Source: Malurus cyaneus samueli
Taxonomy: Eukaryota; Chordata; Aves; Passeriformes; Maluridae
Direction of reading: 5' to 3'
NCBI GenBank assembly: GCA_009741485.1
Contig: CM019228.1
Coordinates: 11,050,696-11,114,695 of the forward strand
DNA length: 64,000 nucleotides
Every line of letters starts with the position of its first letter. The stretch's first letter is position 1. The translations under genes were made by a program, and so were the position numbers. Shown one piece after another: positions 1-10,799 of this stretch. The notes under the pieces are model-generated. The model searched no databases. It was not told the DNA's origin and was given only the letters and a program-made list of their open reading frames with translations.

Positions 1-240
1 AACTCCACGAACGCAGGCGCTGCTGCTCCGCGACCCTGCACCACCTCTGATCGGCCCCGCACGCCCACCCGGCCGGCCCCCCGCCCCGGACGGCCAGGCA
101 GCGGAGCCCGCGGCGGGCTCAGCCCCCGGCACCGCCCGCAGCAGCGCCGTGCGCGTCCTGCCCTGCCAGTGGCACTGCCCCGCGCCCCGTGCCAGCCCCA
201 GGAGCGGCTCCCGGGGTTCTCTGCTTCACCACAGCTCAAC
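1..240. promoter_or_regulatory. GC-rich CpG-island-like segment at the left edge
   Basis: The first roughly 240 bases are very GC-rich with many CG dinucleotides and then give way to ordinary AT-richer sequence. They resemble the islands that cover the GSTT, DDX51 and MIF starts in this window. I see no coding exon in it on either strand that I recognise, and nothing like a GSTT first exon. It is probably the promoter or first-exon region of a gene whose body lies left of the window. The gene identity is unknown. Confidence 0.45.
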
Positions 241-2390
241 AGCTGGCTGCCGGGCCTAAGGGATTCACCGTGGGTGTCGCTGGGACAGACATTAAAGTCT
301 GTGAGACCAAAACGATCACATCTCGCTGACGGATGGGTAAAATGAGTTTTGCGATGGCCCTCACTGCCAGTGGAAAAACATTTCAGGTCACTACAACAGA
401 CACCTCTGTACACGGAGGGTTGAGAATGGAAACCCAGTGCTTTCTTAGATCAACCACCACTACAAGAAATTAAAAAGCAAGCAGAGAGGTTTACTGCTCT
501 ATCCAATGTGTATTAATTACAAGGGCTTTGAGCAATCAGGACTTTGAGCTCCCAAGTTGATAAAAGTAACCCGGGCAGTCTGGCTCACAGGGACAGTCAG
601 CACAGGTGTCTAAACTAGAGATCAGAGGTTTCTCTGAAGCTGAGCTTCTGTCCAGTGAGGTTCCACGTGCTTATTTACAGTAAAGGGTTATTAGCCAGCT
701 AGATTGAAAGGTCACCTTGTTTGAAGCACAAAACTGTTGGAAAAAATTGCCTTGTGTAATGTGACATCTTGGTTTTCTATAATTCGAGACAATGCTGATG
801 AAAACTGATGAAATTGCCCATTTTTTTTTTGCTTAGGGAATTGCTTGGCCTATGCTGCTGTTAATGAAGACAATACTGGCACAAAGAGTCATGTGCAAAA
901 ACCAGCCACGAATAAGGCTGTGAAAAGATTTCTAGGACAGAGTAGTATCTAAAACTAAAACCTTGGTGAAAAACACGACAAGAACACAACAGGTTTTATA
1001 GAACTTGCCAGCAAAAATGTCACTAGCCACGACATGTAGTACTGGGGGAAAAAAACACCAACAAAACAGTTATTTGATTAATGAGAGAAGCAATTCCTGA
1101 ATTCCATTACTCGTTTTAGTATTTACAGGAAGAGTTTTTTGGCAAGAATTTCAGGGCAAGGTTCAAGGGCAACAACTAGTTATGAATGGAAATATACAGA
1201 TATATATTACACCAGTTTTTGCATCCTTTACTATTTTCAGCTGAAGAAATTAGAAATGGCTGGATTTGCTCAGTTTTACCTCATGAACTGTGGTGCAATA
1301 CAAAAGGATTTTGTATTTGAGCTATAGCTAAGCAGAAACAAACAGCCAAGACAAGGAGCCCGAAAGCTCCAAAACAACTCTTTGCCCTTTTATTGTGATG
1401 CATGTGTTGCTCAATGCCACAAGATCTCTCTTATTACTTCAGCTGCACAGCGACTTACTTGGTGAACTTCCACTCAAAACAGTCTCAGAAGAGCATGTCT
1501 GAGACAAGAGCATTATTCCCCCTCTGCATTTTCTAGGAGAAATGTGGATTGCTGTTGCAGAATAACCACAGAAAAAAACCTAGTTTGTATGCTGTTATAT
1601 CCTTTTTCAAGAAAACACTGTGAATGCATTCTTTCAGGGTACTCCCTGTATAATATCAAAATGGTATTTCAGGTAGGCAGTTACTCTAAGGCTGTGGCCA
1701 CCGGCAGCACGAATCTCCAAGAACAGCCCCTGCCACACACTACTGGCAGACAGAGCACACACAGAACCCAGGCTTTGAGAAATCAAACACGGTGGTTAAA
1801 CTGAAGAATTATGAAGATTCACAGTTGTAGATGAATAGAAAGAAATTTCTGAAAGGAACCTCAAGACAAATAGAATTGTGGGATGTACATAGACAGCCAA
1901 GCAAGATGCCTTAGCAATAAGAAACTTTAAAAATTTCATTTTTTCACTTTTGTTAAGTAGTTTTGTGCTCTACATGTCTTGCAGACACATGCTGGGAAGA
2001 TGAGGATCAAGCACACTTTGTAGTACCAATGTTAAAATCTCATTAAAACAATGATCCTCATCCTATTCATTTCTCTAATGTTCCCAGTTTATAGACTGGC
2101 TCAAATTCTGTCAGGAAATACCATTCTTGTCTCTACCATATCTGAAAAAACTGACACTGAAATAAAATCCAGATGCATGTTAAGTGACCTGTAGGGCCTC
2201 AGCTTTTTATATAAATTTAATGTTTTCGGTCTTAAGCTTTCCTCAGCTTCCACCCCCAAAGACAGGGTAAAAACACTCTGCAGCTTCCGTTTTAGAATTA
2301 CAGTGCTCTTTCCAGTTACATGTAGAACTGGATGTCAGAGAAGTTAAAAAGGGGAAAAAAAAAGGCAGGAAAATGCTAAGATAGGTTACT
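241..2390. other. Intergenic stretch downstream of GSTT copy A
   Basis: No recognisable exon on either strand. It lies downstream of the minus-strand GSTT copy A stop codon and so includes that gene's 3' untranslated region. A possible ATTAAA polyadenylation signal (read on the minus strand) lies at 2216-2221, about 170 bases past the stop. A few short A- or T-runs are present (for example 822-831 and 2353-2363). Confidence 0.5.
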
Positions 2391-5300
2391 TCATTTCAAC
2401 ATCTTCATCAACACAGGTGCCAGTTGCTCTTTCAGCTGTGGATCAATTTGAATATTGCTCAGTTCTTTGATATTGAGGATCATCTCATGGGCTTGGAAAA
2501 AAAGCTCTTTCCCCACAGCATCCTCCACCCGCCTGCGCCACTCCCTCAGCCTGGGTCTGTCTTCAAAGATGTCACAACCAACTCCAACAGGCTGCAGAAA
2601 GGGGAGAGAGCAACAGTGAGGCTTTGGGCAGTCACTTCTTAACCAAAACAACAGGCACTAAAATGCACTTGCAGGTACAGCTAAAGGAAAAAAGATGAAG
2701 AGCTCATAGAGGAGCAGCAGGAAGGAGGGAAATCTCTGGTTGCGTGGGCACAGAAATTAGCTTTTATTTTAAAGGTCATTTACAAGTCAATTCTTGGGTG
2801 CTGGAACAGCTGTTAAATACAGCATAGATGACCATGTTCTGTGAGTGATTTTCAGCCACAGCACTGCAGATGTGGTGGGCTGGCAGCTCCAGGGACAACT
2901 GTCCAGTTTGCAGTACTGAGTGCTGTATCATACAGCAACAAAACATTAAATGTTTAACTGCACCAGTGTCCTCACTGACATAATCTACCCCCCTTCTACT
3001 TTCTGCCTGTGCCACTCTCTAGAACACAATGTAGAGAAGCAGAACTGCTGCTTTTCAGTCCCTCGGACACTGAATTGGAAGAAAGAAATCACTGCTGAGC
3101 TGTAGGATCCAGGCCCTGATGGTCTGGCAGAGAAAAACCAGTTTGTAACAGACTTAATTTGATTGCCTTTTTCTGAGATTAGTTCTTTCATCTTCCAGAC
3201 ATGGCATGGGCATGTACTGTATTCTTGAATGATAGAAATATTCCTGTATGGTTTTCTCATTTCATCAGACCTGTCTGCTATTGCTTTCTCACTTACATAT
3301 ATTACTTCCTTCTCTGGAGATTAAAAATAAAGTCATGATAAAAAATGAAGAAGAGATATTGCTAGAGAAGAGAAACAAAAGAGATCTGTTGCAGCCAGGG
3401 TTTTTTTTTTTGTTTTTCACTGGTGTTTTGAACCCTCTTTCACATTCTCCCCATTGTCTTAGGCCCATTCTGCTGAGATATAGCCTCGATTCTCCTTCTA
3501 GTGAAGTGTTACCACATGCTGCACCCTCCCTGCCCAGCAGCATTTGTTTTCCCTTGTGCTGACACTTCCTTACCACACTCCAGCACTCACTTGCATCAGT
3601 TCCACAATGGCCACAAGATCTGCCAGGGAGATCTCACTCCCAATGATAAAAGCCTTGTCCTGCAGAAACCTCTCCTCAAATTGCTTCAGGGAAGTGGACA
3701 GCCCCTCCATAACCTCCTGGAGTTTCTCAGAGGGCAGTGGCTGCCCTGTGAAGAGGGGTATCAACACCTGAGGAGAGACGGGACATAATAGAACAGATTA
3801 CTATCTTCTCTGGTGGTAGCAATTTAAGTTACACCCCAAGATCATCAGTGATCCTGCAATAAAGCCAAAGAAGGGGATGGTAGAGCTCCATGGACTGCTG
3901 CAGCTCTGAGGAGCTCCTGGACAGAGAGCACACAAGCAGTCCTAAGCAGCTGATCTGCCATGACAGGGAACTCCAGCTAATCAGCAGCAATGTGCAGAAT
4001 GAAATCAAGGATCCTCATCTCATTTTGTGCCTGTGCCCTCCCAATCCACCCTGCTGGGTTACAAAAGAAAAATGGGCAACAGCTCCAGAGAAGACCAATC
4101 TCTGCCACAGTCACCCCTGCTACATCCTCTGTTTCACCAGAAGCTGCCCACCAGCCACCCCTGCGAGCCACCCTGCTGTGGAACTGTGTGCTGGAGGCAG
4201 CTGCCTGTCCCTCAGGGTGATGGAGAGGAGGGAATGGTGGTGGCTGTGGTAGGAGTGTTGGAAGGACTAGAATGCATTAACACTGGCTGGAGAGGCAGAA
4301 ATGAGACAGTGCTGCCTCTGTGTGACAGCAGCCAGCAAGGCTGGAAGTGGTCAACACCATTTTTACACAAGCATTTCTGTGGCCTCTCAAGCACCATTCT
4401 TTAAACCACCAGAAATTTTTTCAGAGCAATCACATAACTGCAGTACTTGTGTCTCTACAGACTTGCTGGCACAGGGGGTAGTTGCTTTTCTGTGATATTT
4501 TTCACCACTCAGAGGTGTGTACACCACTGAAGCCCACAGTGTTTCACAGCTATGCTGCCTTCACCTTGCGCAGTTAGAGAAATATAGTTGAAAATCAAAA
4601 TTAAAGATACAAATTTCAGTCAGTGTTAGTGGACTGAATTTCTACTTACTGCTAGTATATTCAACAATTCAAGTTGGGATTGCTTAATACAAGCCAGGAT
4701 TTTGACCAAATACATGTGGAATCTATTTCATCAGAAAATTCACGGCCAGTTCTCTTCCTAAGTGATTCCAATTAAGCATGATGGGATCTTTCTTTTCCTT
4801 ATCTCAGGGCAGTCTATCTTCTCCTATTTCTAGCTAATACGCTTCTCTTACATGGTGGCTTTATATGTTTCTATATATATGGTTATTCTGAGTACCTTTT
4901 CTGCATCTGGGTTATCTAATCATCAGCAGCAATTAGTTGGATTTCTTTCCCTTGGAGCACTGCAGTTACAGCCTGCAGAGGCTGGAAGAAACTGCTTCTT
5001 GTATGAATCTGACTCATATTTGAACTGCTTTTCTGTATTCTATAGCCAAAAAATTAAATATCAATAAAGTTAAGAAGATAAATGATTCCTGATATGCTTT
5101 GTTAGGCACAAACAAGGGCAAACTTTACAATGGAGGAGTGAAGTTCTTACCAGTTTACTAGCAATCCTGATTTCATCTGAAATTCCATACCACAGCTCTC
5201 CTTGCAGGGCTATATTTGTACCTGGGTCTCTCTAAAGACAGTTGCATTAAATGTCTGGTGAGTTGGCTGGAAATAGGTGTCCAGCAAAAATTATCTGCTA

Positions 5301-8300
5301 CTAAATGATTTTCTGGCTCAGGGTGAATCAGTTAATTTTGCCAAAATGCAAACTGACCTGACTACACTGAGTAAAGAAGATCTGCCTCTCATTGTCTTGG
5401 CTCTCTTCTCTCTGTCCCTCAGCCTATTTCAGAGAAGAGTGCTGGAAGCAGAAGGCTCCTTCTGCATTTCCACCCTGATGAGGCTGCAGGGACTTGTATG
5501 AAGAATGCAAGTCTTTCTGCTTCCAGCAACAAAACACATGCACACCAAAGCCAAACTGCCTATGTGCACACTCTGCACAGCTGTGCAGTGAGGGGGAGGC
5601 CCCTGGAAGCAATACTGTTACATATTTGCTTACAAATCCAGGCAATGGAAGTCGGTTGGGTTTGAGACCTTGTGTAACAGACCTTCTTTAAGGGTAAACC
5701 AAAATGGCCAAAGCTGCTTTTGCCAAATCCTGATGATCAGTTTGAAACAGCCCCCTCTCTAACAGCTCTTTTCAGCTAGGAATGGCCCAAGTTTGTTGTT
5801 TCAGTGACAAAGTGTCTCTGAATTTGGGCTGTTCAAATGCTCAGTAATCTCCCATCACTTTACTCACTTTTTTACATTCAGTTTCCTTACCTTGATCCAC
5901 ATGGTCTTAGGAGCATTAGCTCTGATGTTAGCGTGGTGCCAGGAGAGGTACTCATCTACCCGGGCCCGTTTTTGTATGTCTGTGGGGTACCAGTGGTCGG
6001 GAGTGTTGTACTTTCGACTCAGATACAGCAGAATGGCGGTGCTGCTCATGCATCAACAGGAGACAAGAAAGGGGTCAGGTATGATGATGCACAATGTCTA
6101 AGCTCCCTCTCCTGCTTCTTCTCAACTTGCTGCTTCCTCTGAAAAGCATTCAGATCAGGGATTCCAGTGGAGTCTAGGGGCCATACAAAGGCATCTAATT
6201 CACATTGACATCAGTGGCCCTTAATCACCTTAGCTTCCATGAAAACTTTAACCTGCTGCAAAATCACAGCACTGTTCTATGGTGCTGCTCAACAGTACTG
6301 GGGTAAACAAACAATAAATCTCCATGATCATCTATCAGTGATGATCCTTGAGTGTTCTGGCCCATCTCTGTGAGACCTGCACTACTTCTGTGCTTCTGTA
6401 CTGCATGAAACTCTCTCTGATAGGTTATAATGCTTTTTCATCACGAATGTCTCCAGCCTGCAGCTTCCTTGAAGTCAGTGGAAGCCTCAGCAAGGAAACC
6501 CTTCAGAATCTTTTTGTGTTTGTCCAGATGTTTATACTTTCACTAACTGGCAGAAGTCGGATGGAAAAATATCTTAGTCATCTGCAACAATATTTAGGGT
6601 GTTAGCACAAAAAAGATGCCACAGAAAATGTGCTGGCAAAATGGAAGAGAATTCAGACACCCCTACCATGCTGATACCACAATAGCTCAGTTGTTTCATT
6701 ATTATGACACCATTAACCAGTCTCCCTATTAATCTTTTCATGTAAAGCCTAAATTTTATTTCTGTAGATGTCCACTCAGCCTTTATGACTAATTTAGATG
6801 AACAGAATTCTTTCCTAGAGTAAAAGGGATTTCTTTTCCTAGGGTGAAAGGGATTTTTATAAGCTTCAAACATTTCCCAGAAATGTTTATAATCCCATTT
6901 TGAGGTAAGTGCATTCAGGATGAGATCAAGAAGCTAAGTCAGCTGAGTTGTTTACATTCTGAAAGATAATTCAAACAGAAAATGGAAAGAGATCAGATGA
7001 GGTTATACTATTAAAAATAACCAGCATGTTCATATATTCTGTGATCCTTAATTATTCCATGGGAATGACATCTTCTGAATGCAGCACAGATTGCTGGTAC
7101 CCAAAGAAGTCTAAGGACTGAGTTCTTACCATTCTGCAAGGGTGAAGTCGCCATCCTTCAGCGCTGGTACTTTCTTCAAGAGGCTGACTTTGCCAGCACC
7201 TTCAGTATTTGATGGCCCTAAGAACATGAACAGACAAGTCTGAGGTCAGAAGTCTATCTGCCAGTGCATGATAAATTAAATACCTGCAGGCAGTTTGATG
7301 ATCAGTGAACTGTGTGAGGTTTTCCCTGTATGGTCGTAGCTCACAACTGAAAGGTAATGAAATGGCAGAGTCAGTGTAAGAGCTGTCTGCAGAGGGCACT
7401 CGGCTCAGGCTGGGCACACAGCATGGAGCAGTTTACATTCCTGTACAGGAGTTCTGTTGCTTCACTCAGGTACCAGGGTGTTTGCAAAACTTATTGACAG
7501 AGTGGACATTTGCTAGGAGCAGGAAAGCTCAGACACCTCAACCATGCATTCTGACTCTGTATTGCTCCTGGCTCCGCATGTCAGCCTGCTTCTGACAGGA
7601 AAATGCAGGAGGAAGACACCATCCTGTAAGAATTTAAACTCTGCAGTCCTTTGGAGGCATCAACAGCTGACTATCTAATCAGGCTTTCAGTTTCCCACTG
7701 CTGGCACTGGACTTGCCAGTCAGCAGTTAAACGCCAGAGAATTGTACAACAATGCGGTAACACGGGAATAAGAAAAGCTGTGAGGAATTTGTTTGCTTTG
7801 CCTGTTTTAAGTGCTCCTGAGAAAGAGACATGACACCTAGGGTGCAACTCGTGATAAAACCAGCATGACCTGCAGGAAGTCTTGTACAAAAATCCCTTTG
7901 TTCAAAAAAAAACACCAAAAAAGGATCATTAACTTACAGTGATCTCCACCTCTAAGAACTGTTTGTATCCATTGAGGAAACAGTGGCAGTGTGTACATTA
8001 CTGAACAAATAGGAAGCAGTAGGAAATAGTCTCCAGGATATAAAACCAGCCTCTGGACAAATGAGTTTATTTGCAGCTGGTTTGGGAAGGGGTTAGAGAA
8101 GGGAGGTTGCTGCATTACAATTACAAACTGCTTTACTTTACCGCCTGTTCAACTTTCTAGCTAATTAGCCTCTACCTTGTTTCTTCTTTGAGAAGTGATT
8201 TTTTTAAAAAAAATCCAGTGTGAGTAGCTTCATCAGACACTAAGGTTTACATTGATCTGCTGTTTGCAGGGATTCAAACCCATACCTTCCATCTCATTAG

Positions 8301-9345
8301 GAAAAGTCTCTGCCTACCTGCTGTGACAGTGGCCTCCAGCTTAGCTAGGTAAGAGATTCCACCTGCACAGCAGAACCAGGCAACATTGTCAGGAGAGGCA
8401 GGAAGACAGGGCTTCTTAAGAATAAACGCCTGATATAAAGTACAAGTTAAGCCAAATAATTGAGAAAATTGAGTATAAAAATAAAAATGCCCAACAATCA
8501 AGCCAGCCAGCAAAGTACAAGGTATGTCACACCCATGATTTGTATCATAAAAACAGCAAGGCAAATATTTGTAAATCCACTGTCATGGCATGGAGTTGCT
8601 CAGGGAAGGTGCTTGGTTCTCTGCTTTTAGAAGGGTTCCAAAGGCTGGTGGTCATCACACACCCAGCTCTGCTAAGATCTGTAGTGTTCAGGTGATCCTG
8701 GAAAAATGCAGCAGAAAGTTGCCAGTCTAATGACTGACAGTCCCTCATCAGACCCAGCTATTTGGTTGTCCTGCTGCCTGTGCTTATTATCCAGGGCAGC
8801 AGGAAACCAAGAAAAAAGTACATAAGAAGTAAGCAGGGGTTGAGGACAGCCTGAATCAGATTTCAGATAGGTTTCATTATATAGCAATCCTAGCAGGAAT
8901 ACTCAGTATATTTGTTCCCTGAAGGAACTAACCTGCCATTACAGCAGGTTGGACAGTAGGTCAGTGTCTGTTACACAGCCTGCACCACAACCCAGAGATG
9001 GCATCATTTACTTTGCTTTGTACAGGGTCTTTGCATGCAGACATAAAAAGATCTGTGCTGAGACTCTGCAATTCAGCTGTGAACTAGTAAATGCCTTGGT
9101 GTGAACACTAATTCCAGGCTGCTTCACTGGGACCCATTGCTTATTGTATGAAAATAGAGACCAATATTTGTATCTGCAGTTCAGCAGAGTTTAGGCTTGT
9201 TCCTTTCTTCCAGCCAGCAGAGTCAGCCTCTTTGTTTAGTGGCATTAGGTAGCCCATCTTTATAATGTTGTTGGCTTGACTTATGGTTCAGTTTAACATC
9301 AGCTGTATCTGGCGTAATTAGTTCTTGATGGATCCCCAAGGATGG

Positions 9346-9425
<80 letters not shown>

Positions 9426-10483
9426 CTATCCATATGCACACAGTGTTGTTGGGCTTTGAGGTGTAACTTCAACAAGCAGAGTATACACAGCAAAAAAGCA
9501 AGAAGACTGCAGACATGAGGAAATCTTAAGCATAAGTCACAGTGCAGGGAAGGAGGGGTATTGGTGGGTGAAAAGAGCAGTGGAAAAGATTTTATGGAAA
9601 TAGAAGGGGAAAAATCCCAGTCTATTTGCTAATCACATACCTGCCTAATCACCTCCTGAGCCACGGGTTCCTAAGAAATATGCTTTGCCTTAGGCACAAA
9701 AGTAACGCTTTACTAGAACAGGGCAATAGTCATACAATGAGATGAGCCTGAACAGCTGAGTGTTTCTGCAAAGTACAGCATTTCCAGAGCACTCTTCGGC
9801 TGTCACTGTGACTAATTTGCTAGCAATGGCTAGAGGAACATTCCTTGCAGAGCCACAAAAATAGATGCAGCAGAGCTAAGAGACTGGTCTGGGAACAGGA
9901 GCCGCACGGTCAAACCACTGCGTTCAACGCCCCTGGGCAGCACAGGGATTCAGCATCATTCGGGTGACCCTGGCAGCTCGTCCTTCCCTCCCACCGGGCT
10001 CAAGGACGCGCTGCTGCTCCTGTGCCAAGAGGCGAAGGGGTTCCCACGGGGGCCGTGAGAGCAAACTCCCGCCGTGTCCAGAGCCGCAGCGGCGGGCTCA
10101 GCTCGCCCCCCGCCCGGGGATCGCGTTACAGGGCCCGCTCCGGTCCCTCCCCGCCGCCCGGGGTCAGGCTCGGCCGGGCAGGGCCGGTGCCCACCACGGA
10201 CCTCCCGTCCCCGCCGCCTCCCCTGCGCGGGGCTGCTCCGCGCCGCTCCCCGCCGCCGGCTTCTTCCCCAGCACCGAGTCTGCCAAGAGCCAAGAGAGGG
10301 GCTGAGCCCGCGCCCCCGGCTGCGCCACCCGGCCGCCGCCAGGCAGCGCGGCAGCGGCCGCGCCCGTCCACCTTTGAACAGCTCCACGTGCTTGAACTCG
10401 AAGGGGATGTTGTTGCTCCGGGCGAAGATGTAGATGGAGCGGCAGGGCTGCGAGAGCAGGTCCAGGTACAGCTCCAGCCCCAT
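2391..10483 (-). CDS. GSTT1: Glutathione S-transferase theta, copy A (GSTT1-like), five exons
   Basis: Theta GSTs are cytosolic dimers that conjugate glutathione to electrophiles, using an N-terminal serine. Coding exons, in order of translation: 10372-10483, 7130-7217, 5891-6041, 3591-3767 and 2391-2591 (112, 88, 151, 177 and 201 bases), giving 242 codons plus TGA; human GSTT1 has 240. All introns are GT-AG, and the phases are continuous. The start [15 protein letters not shown] matches the family, with catalytic Ser11 in LLSQPCR. The thioredoxin-like domain covers about residues 1-78 and the helical domain about 90-242 ([23 protein letters not shown]). Oddity: residue 40 is Ser instead of the usual His, and residue 67 (formed across the exon 2/3 junction, TG+C) is Cys instead of Ser; both are glutathione-site positions. 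The frame is fully open, so it is annotated as coding, perhaps with altered activity. The symbol could equally be GSTT1L. Confidence 0.9.
9346..9425. repeat. (GATA)n tetranucleotide microsatellite
   Basis: About 80 bases of nearly perfect GATA/TAGA repeat (around 20 units), inside intron 1 of GSTT copy A. The repeat ends at a GATC step. Such arrays are usually length-polymorphic. The long Ile-Tyr-Leu-Ser reading frame on the minus strand is only the translation of the repeat. Confidence 0.98.
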
Positions 10484-10780
10484 CCCGACCCGGCCCGCCC
10501 TGAGGGGAGCTGCCGCGGCTCTGTCGCCGAGCGCCCGGGGCCGCCCTGCATGGCCGCGGGGGCCGAGCGCGCCGGGCGGGAGGTGCCTCGTCCCTCCTTC
10601 TCCCTCCTTCCGGCCCCGCGGGGGTGCCCCGTCCCCTTCCCTCCGTCCTCCTCCCCCCTCCCCGGGCCGCGCGGGCGGGGGCGCAGCGCGGCTGTGCGGC
10701 CGGCGCGGATCTGCGCCTGGGGGGACCGTGGGACGCGATCTCCTGGACAGTGCCAGCAGAGCCCCCGGCGGGGTAGAGGC
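9960..10780 (-). promoter_or_regulatory. CpG island over the GSTT copy A start
   Basis: A GC- and CG-rich block that covers exon 1 (10372-10483), the start of intron 1 and about 300 bases upstream of the ATG. No TATA box is evident near the start codon. This is the likely promoter of the minus-strand GSTT copy A. Overlapping long open frames on both strands here are products of the base composition. Confidence 0.75.
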
Positions 10781-10799
10781 GGGGAGGCAGGGTGGAGTT

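Noticed and set aside
9223..9493. Minus-strand proteins rich in Ile-Tyr-Leu-Ser
   Set aside because: They are translations of the GATA microsatellite in all frames without stops.
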